A stretch of 64,000 bases of DNA, from the NCBI GenBank assembly GCA_027422505.1, contig JAPQWV010000335.1, positions 378,501 through 442,500 on the forward strand. The letters run 5' to 3'. Below, piece after piece: positions 11,383 through 24,200 of this stretch. This DNA comes from Craterostigma plantagineum. Its lineage: Eukaryota; Streptophyta; Magnoliopsida; Lamiales; Linderniaceae. Numbering within the stretch: position 1 is the stretch's first letter; every line of letters starts with the position of its first letter. Position numbers and translations under genes: made by a program. The notes under the pieces are model-generated. The model was not told the DNA's origin and did not search any database. It saw nothing but the letters and a program-made list of their open reading frames with translations.

Positions 11383-14300
11383 GAGTCTCGTCTGCGGCAA
11401 TCATCAAACTCCATAGCAAATTCGAGCCTTTTAAGACTAGTGGGATCCGCTTACCAATAGCCAGACGGAACTAAAACAGCAACAGAGAGTACAATGGAGC
11501 AAGAAAACGGCATAGCAGCTACTTACAACAACAATCTTTGGACAAAGAACGACAGGCGTACCGGCACTCACCTATAGCTCCAATCACTTACAACAGAAAG
11601 AGCTTGGGCATTAGAAAGGATTCAACTATTACCATTACCAGAATGAGACAAGGGGTTTACCAAGAGACCTGCTACCTTCCCTTAGAAGGGCAGTCAAAAG
11701 CTGGTGCTTTGGTTAATGGCTTCCGAAGTGACTAATCGTAGCCAACTTATTCAAGATGTATGCTTTCTCTTATTATATCTAATATGTATGTGATTGCTTT
11801 ATATAATATAGGAGATGAAATAATATTTTAGGCTAGTACAGAGACAGAGTTCAGTCAAAATAAGTCTCATCGTATGGAGTGGAATCATTATTGAGACAAG
11901 GTGCACCTATATATACCGTACATGATCATTTTAGAACTACTCCGCCTTACGTAAGAATTGTACCTGATATATATAAGAAAGTGCCTGTCAACTGGAAAGG
12001 AAGAGTTGACTTTTATACCAACTGATGGGGAGGCCCGACGCTTCTGCAAAGTCTGAGAGTCATTATGAAATTCCAAGGGCTGAATGTAGACTTGCTTCAG
12101 CAAAGAAAATTAGATCGTCGGAAGTGAGAGATCGGATTTCGATCCCGGGGGAGCTTTCTAAAACAATTTGAATTGCCTCTCTTGAATAAGAGCCTTCCAT
12201 CGCAATACAATACAGAAGAGCAGAAGGAGAAATAGGGTCTCGTTGGCGAATACCCTTTCCACTGCCATCGAAGTAGAGGGTATACTGGTTCTAAGCCTAC
12301 CTTTTTTCATAACTTCAGCCCGCTGTCCTCTTTCGATAGTTCAATTACGAGAATCCTATTGCCCTGACGTGCTTTCTGAACTTCTCTTGAGTGCCTTAGA
12401 CTAGGAACTCTATGTTTACCATTGGTAGGTTAGTGATGCTCGGGGAGTAGCACAACCTTCTTAGAGATAGAGAGAGCACTCTCGAAGAGATAACCAAGGG
12501 AACGCTAAGTGGTTCTATGTGAAAGCAATACAATATCCTTCTCATTCCTTTCGTCTTTCATTTGTTGAATTAGCTCTGGGTTTTGACAGCTATACGAAAT
12601 GAAATCCCAGTGACAGGGAATCCAATCCTCCTCGGATGGTACCATTGCCTCTGCCAAAGGAGTCTTTCTCTCTAGTAGCCCTTCCGACAACATCATGGTG
12701 CAGCACTAACAGCGATCTAACGCTGGAGCGATGGGAAGACTACATCCGGCCTCAACCCGCCTTTCCCTACCTTGCCATTAAGCCTTCCTTGCTTTCCATG
12801 AGGGTTGGAAGCGTGGCACCTCACACCTTTGTACACGTAACAACTACTCCTGTTATCCTTGAACGTCTCCCTATGATACTCAACATTGACACAACGTGGA
12901 ATCTTGATGATGTTGAAACACGAACGGCAAGGGAACCTCCTTCTACCGATAAGGCGAACCGCTGGCCAATTCAATTAAGAAATATAAGTTACAGAAGTTC
13001 CCGATAAGGTAAGTCGGTCAAAGGCCTTTCGAGTTGTTGTAGCAATTGAACTCTTCAAGCAATGATCTTATTTATTCAACCGCTTGCTGAGCTGCTTGTT
13101 TAGTTGCTATAGCCGAATGACCTTCCATCACATCAACTATAAGAAGAAGAGTTTCGGAAGAATACGCTTCAGGGACAAATTTATCTTCTATCCCTTCCTG
13201 ACTCTGCTGACATCCCGCCTTAATCTTTCTTAGGGTTGAAAGAATCAATGAGATGCCTTCTTCCTTTTTCTATACATATAGTAGCGCCTGCTGGCCAGTC
13301 ATAGATAGTAGTAACTTATTGAATTCTGGCTTCCTCTCTTTTTGAGAGATCAGGTTCAAACTACTAAAGCTCGTAGGAAGAGTCAAAGTTCGTCAAAAAT
13401 GTTAGAATACCGCCTTCCTGAGAGTAGACAGGCAAGTCTGACGTGCTAGCTCAATCTTTTTCATTCTTTGCTAAAGAAATGTTCTCAGTACTTTTGCCTG
13501 GGTGGAACATTAGGTTCCCTTTCTTGTTTTCAGGTTAGGAAATAGCTTCTACGGCCTATGTATGAACAGAAAAACTGGTGTAAATTGACTCGCTAACCAA
13601 GTCTAAATAATCTTGATAGGCTTGGCAGGATTGGCCAAAGAGAAGAAGGGCTACTAGAAGCTCTTTCTCTGATTCCATTGATCCTGGCTACTGCTACTGA
13701 GACGATTTCTCTGGCACCTCCAGCGTTCCCAACACATTGAAGTCGACTCATCTACTACCTTTGAAGATAGCAAGGCATTGAAGCAATACCTGTCTACGGG
13801 GACCAATCATTAAGGCAAGTAAGTCAAAGCGTGGTGTGCCGTGCACTAAGACTTGTGTATGCCATTAGCGTGTCCCAAGACTTAGACTGAGGGCAGGAAA
13901 ATCGAATATCTAATTGATACTAGCTGGTTTGAACTGGAAAACCACTTTACTGCCTTCTTGCTTTTACTTTTCCGCCCTAGCTATTACTATTCCATTTGAA
14001 GGGAAATCTTCTCTATTACTATATCTGAATCTCGTACCAAGGCTGAACCGAGATGAACCAGAAGTAGGGGGGTCCTACTCATCTCTTCATTGCCAGCTAG
14101 CGCAGACTAGCGGTTAGACGCTTCGTTTGTATGGCCTTTCCCTGCATTATATACCACGTTTCATTTTCATAGCCCCACCCACAAGAACTTCCACTTCTGT
14201 TTTCCTTCCTAAAGGTAGCCCTCCACTTCAGGCGATTACGCTCTTCACGGGTTGGATTTCATCATCCCTAGATGTCGCGAGCCAAGTAGAGTGTAGAACA

Positions 14301-17300
14301 TTGACAGGGAACCGCGAGGTCTTCTACTGCCTACCTTGATTCATGGGGCAGGGAGCCAACATGGTTGATAGCAATTGAACCCTGATCTACGGCTGTCAAG
14401 CTTTCCCATTCGCATGCCTTAGGCGGGGGGTCACCGCTCTATCTTTCTTTCTTCAGAACGAGGTCCGAAGAGGGAATAAGGGCTCCTTAAGGTAGCCAAG
14501 CGAGCTTCGCGGATTTCATAGTTTCATCGTCATGAGTTTAGTTAACATGAAACGGGCGTGGCCATCTTAGGAAGCGGATCTTCGTCGACGGGTGAGAGTT
14601 GGCTATTTGACACTTCTGCTATAGCTTAGTGCTTCTTTTGACCATAATGCTCTTCCTTCTCCGTTTTGTTCGTACACGAGTGACCAGCGACACCATTTTT
14701 CCGTGCCGATGGCTGAATAACTACGATAGGATTCACCAGATGAACCGGATGATCCAGCACAAAAGGCTTTGTTTGACCTTTATGGCGGGAACCTGGGTCT
14801 GCAGATACCTGGACTCGTACTCAAATGTGGCTTCTCATCGATAGAAAGAGGAAGTCAGTTCGCTAAGGGGCATAGTCAATCTATCTTCCCTAGCATTTTA
14901 TCACATCAGCAACAGCTCGCCTTCTTTCCACACTGCTGCACCCTGTGGTATGACGTGCCCTGTAAGAAGGAAAGTTAGAAAGGTAACCGCTTTCGTAGCA
15001 GCTCTTACCCTATCTGCTCTTGGTCTTCTAACCCGGTATGAGAGGCAAGAGTTTTGACTTCCTAAAAGGGTAACAACCTGGGATGTCTATAGAACTTATC
15101 CTCGATTAGCTACAGAAAGAGCGTCAGAGTTGTTTCGTTCTGTCCGGTGTACCGCGTAAGACGGTATCCTATTTCCTTCAGGCTGAAGGTCAAGTTTCTT
15201 TTGAGTTACTAAAGTACTGTAGTCAGGTAATCGTCCTACACAGCCAACAAATAGCCAACTATCGATAGAGTGAATGCTATACTCCCCTATGTCATAGGCT
15301 TTAAAGCTCGGTATAAAAATGGTCAAAGAATTGATAACTCGAGAAAAACACTAAAATACAAAAGGTATTCCTTCTCAAGTGCGGGAACTTCTATTAGGCT
15401 TAAAGCCACAAAAGATAGGATCGAATCCGAAACATAGCAAGAGAGGTTCTTTCTACCAGAAGTTTGCAAGTGAGGGGGTTGCCTTTTGGAAATGGTGACT
15501 CTTCTACAGGTAGAGAAGAGGACAGCCAGTGATGGCTCGAAAGCCTTCCATATAATTTCCGCCAACGTTCCACGAATATAGGAAATTAGGAAAGAGCAAA
15601 TGGGTTCTCCCCTTTATTATTGAATAGAATATGTTTATCCTAATTATACCATTTTGTGCGTAAGGTTCTCAGGCAGCAAGTAGTTAGAGTGAGGGTTGCG
15701 TTGAAGTAATTCTCAATATCCTATGATAAAGAAAGAATAGATGGAGCAAACCGGCAAACAGCCTTGGAGGAGTACCAGCTATAGCCCCACTGGTCTACCT
15801 TTTTCGTCCGGTTGATTCATCAGCCGAGTCTTTCCCAGTTTCCTATTTTCTAGTGAAAACTATAGCATCTATTATATACTAATAGCATGAGTCGTTACCC
15901 ATATTCCGCGCTGTTCGTGATAGCGATATTCCAGTCAGACCCCACCAATTCAAAGAAAAAAAGCCACTCGCGGGGGTCCCGTGCCCGCCGCAAGAAGAGA
16001 AAATAACCCGGCCGATCTGATCTGATTTCCTATGGTACGCCTGATATTGGCCCCGATCGTCTGACCTTTACTGAATCCGATCCTTCTATTGGCACAACTA
16101 ACGCTCAGATGTCACGTGGTTGTTTTTGACTCCTTTTCGCTTCTTTCGAGACATTGACCATTTCCTATACCTGATAGCTTACCTACTAGCCAAGTATATC
16201 TATTAAAGCCGATCTAGCTTCCTTGCTGTTTCCCTGGAAGTAGTGAATAAAAGAACAAGATGGATCAGTAGTATCAGTAGTGGATGCTTCGGTAGGAAGT
16301 TCCTCTGAAGTCAGTATTCTTTTTCCCTACACTTTCATAAGGTAGACTCTTTCATTCAGCTACTTTGGAAGTCAAGTGATAGACAGATTTCATTTCTTTT
16401 CTTTTGGAATCCAGGAAAGAAGCTGGACAAAGCTATGCCCATTGCTTTAGGAACCGTGGATAGCCTACTCATAGTTTGGGGTCAGGGAGCTAGGACGAGC
16501 CTAAGCCTACTTCTACTCTTCGGGCTAGACAACCCGTGCTCACCGAATGGGGTTGGCACTCTGGATGATTCTGGAAGAGTAATTAAAGTACTGCTTACAG
16601 GTGAGTAGTACTAATGGCCCCTCTACACTCGTTAGACATGAGCTTTTCTCATTTATGCTTCCGCTGGAAAATAGTTCAGCTCGGAGGGTTCAGTGAATAG
16701 GTAAATTAGGTTAGTCTTATTCCCTAGCTGAGTGAATAGGCCGATCGAAGGAAACCCCTCCTAGTCCATTTCTTTTGTACGGGGGCATGATTCGGAATCG
16801 AAAGGTGTTTACGAAGGTAGGCTAGGTCGAGATCAATGTCCAGGTTCTAAACGAGTAAATAAGCGTTGAAAAGTGGGTCCATAATCTTCTCAGTGAGTGA
16901 GATTTTGAAATAGGGTCTTCTTTCAGGGAAGTGATCTAATCTCCTAAGGGGCAAATCCTTATTTCAAGTAGCAGTAAAGAGGCTATTGGCTTACGAGTAA
17001 GGAAGGGAATAAATCTTATCTCGCTGGATCCCTTCCTTCTTGTTGAATAGTTTGCCAGTAAACGGTAGCTAGATCAAATAAAAGAGAAGGACTACAATGT
17101 TCCAAGAGCAGACTGGACGTAGGAATCAAAATCGAGTACTGAAGTTGCTGAGCTTCTGGCTTTGCTAAAGCTACGAAAAAGCGGTAGAATAAGAACTAAG
17201 GAGCTGCTGAATGCACAGAGAAGGCCGGGTTCTTTGACATCGACTCGGGTTCTAGGAAGAATCCGGGCTTCAAGCCAATAGAACTAGTGGAACTTTCCCT

Positions 17301-17555
17301 CTAGTGTACCGAACTTGTGAAAAGCATGATTGAAGATATGCACGGACAAAAGTAGCAGCTTAGGTTGCATATAGTTGAATAGGAATCAAATCCACAGCAA
17401 TTAATGCACCTCGAAGAGTCTTAGTCTACTATAGATATGTTGACGTAGACCTTATTGATGGATCTTTCGGGGCTCTTTCTTAATGCTGGAATAAAGTCCT
17501 ACAACAATAGAAATCTAGTACCACTAGTATCCATACTCATTTATCACATAAAAAA
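11383..17555. other. Anonymous intergenic DNA
   Basis: No gene is recognisable over about 6 kb. The longest frame is at 12636-13007 on the plus strand (123 codons). It is proline- and threonine-rich, overlaps an 85-codon frame on the other strand and shows no family motifs, so I regard it as chance. No tRNA, rRNA or mitochondrial exon was recognised. Confidence 0.5.
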
Positions 17556-17715
17556 GCCGAGAACTTCATCAGGCATAATATGATCCACTTGCTTTAGCAG
17601 AATATCATCAGTTGCCCACCAGTCATACCAAAGCAGAATTTGAGACCCATCACTTATTCTTCACTTGAAGCCATTCTGGATAGCAGCAAGACCCTTGATA
17701 ATTGACTTCATATAT
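17556..17715 (-). mobile_element. Small LINE ORF2 fragment (after the reverse-transcriptase domain)
   Basis: On the minus strand, with one in-frame stop, this reads a GLAAIQNGFK stretch followed by RISDGSQILLWYDWWATDD. This resembles the region of plant L1-type ORF2 proteins after the reverse transcriptase, where a W-IG-G---FW-D-W pattern is common. Only about 50 codons remain. It is too short for subfamily assignment, and it is diverged from the nearly complete LINE in this window, so it is probably an independent and older import. Confidence 0.55.
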
Positions 17716-18226
17716 GGGGGGAAGCATGCCCAGGAGCTGGTAATTTGACCTTATTACTTCTCATCTATCTACCCCGCTGCACTTCTACTCAACACTTATC
17801 CGACCCTTGTTTGAGATCCCATCGAAGTTTGCCGATGAGAGAGACATTCTTATCTCTTGCTTTTCGAATTCCTAGACCACCCTCTTTTTTTGGTTTTGTC
17901 ATAGCTTCCCCTTTTTTTTTTGAGTTCTCGAAATTACCTTTCTTTAGAGCCAACGCGAGTGAGTTTATCTTGTGTCTGAAGTGATGGGTCTTATTCTCGA
18001 GTTAGTGAACTTTTTCTAGGGAGTGAGTCTGAGACCCAATCTTCTCTCTCTTCGACTTCTTTCGCTACTCGGAACCGAAACCGGCACGGAGATTCTTTCG
18101 AACACAACTATACGATATTCAAGGTCTCAAGGTAAAAGACTTCCTGCTTCAAGGCTGGCTCGAGGAAAGGACCTAGCTAACATCACTTCGCGGGGCCTTA
18201 CCCTATAGATTTCTTTAGTCAGGAAT

Positions 18227-18248
18227 AGACTAAGGCCGGCCTTAGTCT
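18227..18248. repeat. Perfect 22-bp palindrome
   Basis: The 11-base half AGACTAAGGCC is followed immediately by its exact reverse complement, with no spacer, and the two strands read the same over all 22 positions. It could extrude as a cruciform, serve as a protein-binding site, or mark a recombination joint. No adjacent gene explains it. Confidence 0.85.
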
Positions 18249-21202
18249 GTTACAGTTCAGTAAAGGACTGCTACTCAGGCTCAAGCTAGTAGAGCAGTGT
18301 TGACAGCTAGTTACAGAAGGGTTAGAGTCTCTTCTCTATCTTATCCCCCTTTCCAATACCGTGAAAACAAGCCCTTCTATTCAAATCATTCTCTATGGAA
18401 GTTCCTTGCGCATCTTGTCTTTGGCACTCATCCTTGGCTTGGGCTAACTGTCAGAGGTTGACTTCTATTTGAACTAATCCGAATCTTTCACTTTCTTTCA
18501 TCTGTAAGAAATACTGGATCTAAGTAGCATTCCTGAGGCATGACAGCGAGAAGTTCTTTTTCGGGATTTCGGTCCTAAGCGCCTTTCCTCCGAAGGGAGA
18601 GATTGATTGGAGGAATCCTTAGATGTGAAACCTATCCCCGACTCTAATCGATAGGAACGTTGAGGAAAGGACTAACCTCATTCCCTTTTCTCTGAAAGAA
18701 GAAAGCGAAGGGCTTCAACAATGGAAGGCCCGAGATGGTCTGGTCATTGTTGTCCCACTATTTTTGTAAAGAAAAGTTGGTTGAGACCAATTGTTCAATT
18801 CATTCCCTCCAGCGCACCACCGAATTTCTAGTATTGGATAAGAGTGGATTCATTGGGTCGGAGGAGCTTTCCAATAGATCTCGATCCGATCATTTTTTGA
18901 TTGGTTAAGTCGCAGGATTGATCCATACTGTCCTATTACTAGCAGTTGGCCCATTCTTTCAACACTCTTTCGGAATATTGTATTGAATCGGGGAGACCTG
19001 TCTTACCTTTCACAAATAGATTGAGGCTAATTGTCGGATTGATCAATGATATGGCAAAGACGACTTTCTATTAGAACACTGATTCTAGAAACAGAAAGGG
19101 TCAAAAACTTCTTTAACGAGAATAGAAGTGACCTTCCTTCTGGAATCTCAATCAAGAATCGCTTCTATATATGATATAGCTAGTCTCGGCTCTTTGAGCC
19201 TTATAGTATAGTTAGAACAAAGTTTCCAAACCCGCCTTCGTAGTGGGAGAGATTCTATAATCAGATTGAGATAACCAAATTGTTCTGAAGAGTAGAGGAC
19301 TTTGATGTGTAGTCAACATTTCGAAACTTTTGAGGTGAGATGTCCTTGTTCCACCTAACATAATGGGATAACCCTTTCCTTAGTGCTTCTTAGTGCTATT
19401 CTCTTAACAATCTGATGATTGCATTTTATGATCGGTCTTTCCCTTTCACTCTGATTCTTTCTAGTCCCATTTTGGCTAGTCTCCCGATCGGAACGACTGC
19501 CCGTTCCAAGGAAAGAAGTCAAAACCTATTTAGGAATACGTAATTTCTTTTCTTGCAACGCTTGGCCCTTCCTTTTGCAAGCAGTGGAACCCTAAAGTCA
19601 CTCGCCCGTTCAAACTCTCTTCCATACTGCTTAGAACTCCTATGTCCATCCCATCGTTAACCAACCCTTGAATCAGTGAATCCGGGGACAGAGACCTAGC
19701 CGCTGCCTTATTGTTACAGATATAAGATAAGGTCTAAGACCGTCTCTTCTTTTCCACATCCTCATTCCTCTTTATTTCCGGATACTTTTTCTTCTAATGA
19801 ATGCTACGGAACCTGCTTTCCCAATCAATCAAAACATGTGTAGGAACCTACCCTCATCGAACTTAACGTCTAACCTTCCCGCATTTGAAGACAGACTAAT
19901 GTTTAACACCTCCAGTTTTCATAGAGATTTTTTTTTCTCACACAGCCGGGGATTACCCATATATCGATGAATAACCGTGAAGTTCGACAATCTTTTGAGG
20001 GACGGGAGTCGACTGACAAGGAACTGACAGAAAGGGGAAAAAGGGAGTGAAACCATTCGACGGAGTTGGAAAGGACTTCGCAAATCATAAGTTGGTTGGT
20101 CTCACCTTCGTCGGGGGACTCGAACGATGAGATCGCTGATGCCGACTACCCTCTGTGCCTTTGTCAGTAAAGTAAATCGCCCCGATCTAAGCGATCCGCA
20201 GTGTTCAATGTGAGCCCAACCACCCCACTCACATAGTAGGAGAAAGGCCAGAAAGACCAGACAATCTCCGAGTTGAAATAGATCCCTGACCCGTAAATGC
20301 TATCAGTTTGCTTATCTTATAAAGTCAGACAAAGAGCTTTTAGTTGGGGAATGAAAGTTTCTTCCTTCCCATTCCCAACCCGCTTTCCTCCTTGCACGAA
20401 TCGAAGGGGAGAGACTCTTTGCTCTAAAAACTATTGTTGGTTGGTGGCTTCCTGAACAGCTGGTAAAAAAAAAGATATGTTAACAAGCTATCCTGTTGTA
20501 ACTAAAGACTTTTCTCAATCAACAGAGCTGCCCGCAGATATAAATTCACTTTTCTAGCTAAGAAGGTATGTAGCCAAGTCCCTCTCTCAATGGGAATAAG
20601 TACCCGTGTTCTTATCAGCCGCTAAGGGGCTTTTCTTTCTCTCTTTTTTTCTCCCCTTGATTTTTTCGTTTCCGTTGGTGTTGGGGGCCCGAAGGCTGAG
20701 ACTTCTATTGATAGCAAGCACCGGTGGTACTTGGATTCGGCTTGGGCCCAATCTAGTTATCGTTTAATAATAATAAGATAGCAGCCCGTGCCTCTTTGAT
20801 TATCTAGGCTAGTGGTCTAGTCCCCGGTTGCCCAAATCGACTGTTCATTCTCTACAAGATGGCTTTCTGAGTTAGACTCTTTTATGGCTATGGTCGAAAA
20901 GAAGACATGCTCTTGAGCCCTTTCTGTACACTCCATTCAATGAATAGGAGGACCTTGTTACTGAAACCAAGAAAGGGCTACGAGGGGCAATTAGCTCGAT
21001 CTATCCAGATTCTAGCGAATCCGGAGTTTCATTCACTCCTACTATTGGCCGAACAACTACTTTGACAGTGGATAATCCATCACTCAAGACTCATTGCTTA
21101 CGGGTCTCTTCGAATTCATATCAAAAATACGGGGAAAACATTCCCCTTTATGATATCAAAATAGATTTATATATGTTATCGTTGACCTCAAAAGGTAAGC
21201 GA

Positions 21203-21227
21203 GGTCCTGCTTGAAAGCAAGAGGACC
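21203..21227 (+). repeat. Stem-loop with one bulged G
   Basis: GGTCCT pairs with AGGACC. Inside it, after a single bulged G, CTTG pairs with CAAG around an AAAG loop, giving ten base pairs in total. Such stem-loops often stabilise transcript 3' ends in plant mitochondria, but no gene lies just upstream on either strand, so its role is unknown. Confidence 0.6.
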
Positions 21228-24200
21228 CAAGTGGTTAACATAACAAGTGCTGGAAGGAGGATTGATCGTATATTATATATGGAATAGGGGTCACACATCT
21301 GATATTTCCGATATGAAATTATGGAAAAGCTTTCTTTTTTCTTTCAAATATAAGTAGCTATTGGCCTCACACAGGCAACTCAAAGAAGAAACTTCCCAAC
21401 ATTTCAAGCCTGTCAACATGATCCAGCTATAACTGAGTGGGTACCCATTCAATCGAATTTCAGAATTGATTGGAAAGTTCTACAGATTGTCAAAAAGGAT
21501 ATTCTATTAAAACTTGGACAACTTATAACGATGTTTGTCCCGCATATCACTAGGAAGATTGGGATCTTTACAAAAGGCTTTATAAAGCTTTCGTCTCAAT
21601 TCATATTTAGCCGCGATCAAAAAAGAAAAAGTTATCTAGTTGGACCATCTGTTCTATCCGTTAGAGTTTCGCTCTTTCCTAGACTCGCCTGATCGACTCG
21701 ACTCTTACATTGACTGCATCCATTTCCTATTTTAACGAAAGCTTTTGCTTTTAGCCAACCCACTTCGAGTTTTATGGGGTAGCCTAGGCCTTTATTAAAG
21801 GCGATACATTCCCCCAAGAGCAGCTGAAGGATTCTGAACTAGAAAACTTCCGTTTTCGAGCCAGTTCGCCTGTACTTGATAATGAGGCTTTCAAGGAATC
21901 GAAAGAATGGAAACAATTAATCGAAAAAAGACAATTGCTTGTTGGGCTTGTTCTAATTGTTTTCTCCTTCTTTGTAGTGGAGTGGCTTTGCTGTTAAAGT
22001 CTGCTATTAGTGCGCTCACTTCCCTCCTTTTCTTAGCGATTAGTCGATCACTGACGTAACTGTCCGTTAGTCTATCTATCTGTTCGTCCAAGAAGTCTAT
22101 TTTCTCTTTCTAAAATAAAGGACTCTGAGCCTTTCTCTTCCCCCCGATCCCACTCATTGTCTTCACCCGGCCGGGCTTTAAAGTCAGAGTCGGAAACGGA
22201 AGCTCTTCCACTCGGGAAAGCAACAGTCCTTCCTTACCTTTCATGGGATGAGACTGCCCCACTCTCTTTCTTGCTGTCTGGCTTTGTTGGTTGCTTTCTT
22301 CTAGCTGGAAAGAGTGCTGGAAGAGCCCTCCCCGTCTTAAGTTTCATGTGTGTGTGCACGAGCCAATTCAAGCTATAGCCCGCTCTCGCTTCTGTACTCT
22401 TTTTCCTATCTCTCTCTCGATATCCTTCTTTCATCCTTGCCATCTTCCTTTCTTCATGCGAACGAACTACTTTGCTTAAACCCTCGTAAGGAAGCGAGGC
22501 AGTTTAAGTAAGAGTTAGCTTATCTCCTTGGTATTGAATCATTCTCAGACTCGTTCGATGAACTAAGAGGACAGCTTTCGACAGTTGGGATTGAGCTTGA
22601 ACGTGGCGATAGGCCGAAAAACCCTTTCGCTTTAGCAAGACCGCGCTAGATAATACAGGTTGGTGGTAAAAGGAATTCTCTTCAACCTTCCTAATTATCG
22701 GGGGGACAAGCTTGACTCAGAAGTCTTGGGTTACGGAGCTCTGCCGCTAGCTTAGGGGCTTTGAAAGAAGGGAAGCCCGTAGCCATAAGCCGTATTAGAG
22801 AGACCATCACTTCCTTATGCTTTATGCATCCGAGTAAGCAGCTCCTTCTATTCTATCAAAGAGGAGCAAGGGCTAAGCGGAACTCCTCTCTTACGATATT
22901 TCTAGTTGGATGAAAACAGCGCTCCGAAATGCAACTTTCTCAACTATAAGATACCGCCGTTTCTTCCTTCTTGAGCCAACTATAATGAACATATTATTTG
23001 CTCGATGCGAATAATAAGGTTCGGAGCGAGGAGGAGATAGAAGAAAGGATGTGACTACTGCTCTTCTAAAGAACTGAATGAGACGAGTAAAGAGTTGTAG
23101 ATTCGGGATGGGAATATGGAAATTGAAAATTCCTTTTCCCCTTAGAGCACATCCTTACCTACACCTACATTGAACTAAATGTTCAAAGCAACTAGTTGCA
23201 TTTGAATGCTAACTGAAAGTTGGATCAAGTATATCCTACTGAGCTCAAGAGATGAAGGGCAATTCTTTCTTTTAGGAAAGATTCGATCCCATCCCACCCA
23301 AGTGCCATCTTCAAGGATTGAATGTAGTAATTCATTTCCAGTCTAGGCTTCCTTCGCACAGGCTACCCCCGGAAAAAGCTCCAGGCGTCATAAAAGCGAA
23401 AAATCATTCCTTCTCTTGGCGGAATGGGAGCAGCTATTTCACTCGCATCTGCTTGGACTGCTTCCAAGCCTCGCCTATAAGATAAGAGTTGGAAGAAGTC
23501 GTAACTAAGTATGCACGCCCGCGAAGACAATCATTCTCTTTAAGTTGATGGATCTTTAAAGAGAACCAATAGCGATGACCAAACCAAGTCCACTCTTTTT
23601 CTTTTGCCTAGAAGTGAGTCACGGGTGAGGAACCATTCTCCTCACCGGAGATTTAGTCAGTTAGGTTTCACCCGAGTGACGGGATGGGTAGTGCATTTCC
23701 GCGAGCCAATTATTCGTGGCGCTAAAGAGGAAGACGTCACTTAATTACTATCGGCTTTTTTCTTTTTCGGCAGGTTGAAGAACAAGAAAGCTATTCTCCG
23801 GTCTAGGAGTAGGAGTTCAAACAACTTCTAATCGTAAATAAGATTCGTTGTCTTTTTGGAAACTTGCTACTAGTTCTAAGCTTGCAGATCCATTCAAGAG
23901 CTTGCCTTAGCCTTAGTATGAATCCCATCCACAGCTGAGTCAATAGCACCCGTAATTCCTCCAACTGCGGTTACGGCTAAATCCTACTCTCACAGAAAAG
24001 ACTAATACCGGTAAGACCAAGAGCTCCTAGGAGGGCCGTAACAGCGGGTAGATCATGAAACGAGGGCTGAATAGCTGCTATTGGAATAGACCGGCTAGAC
24101 GAGCCGTGCATCAAAGAAGATAAGATCCTGTACTACCCGGTAGGTATAACATACCATGTTAAGGGTGATAAAAAGGGTTCTTTTGTGCTGAAGAAGCGAG

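Noticed and set aside
12636..13007. 123-codon plus-strand frame
   Set aside because: It has no motifs, an odd composition and an overlapping frame on the other strand, so it is probably chance.
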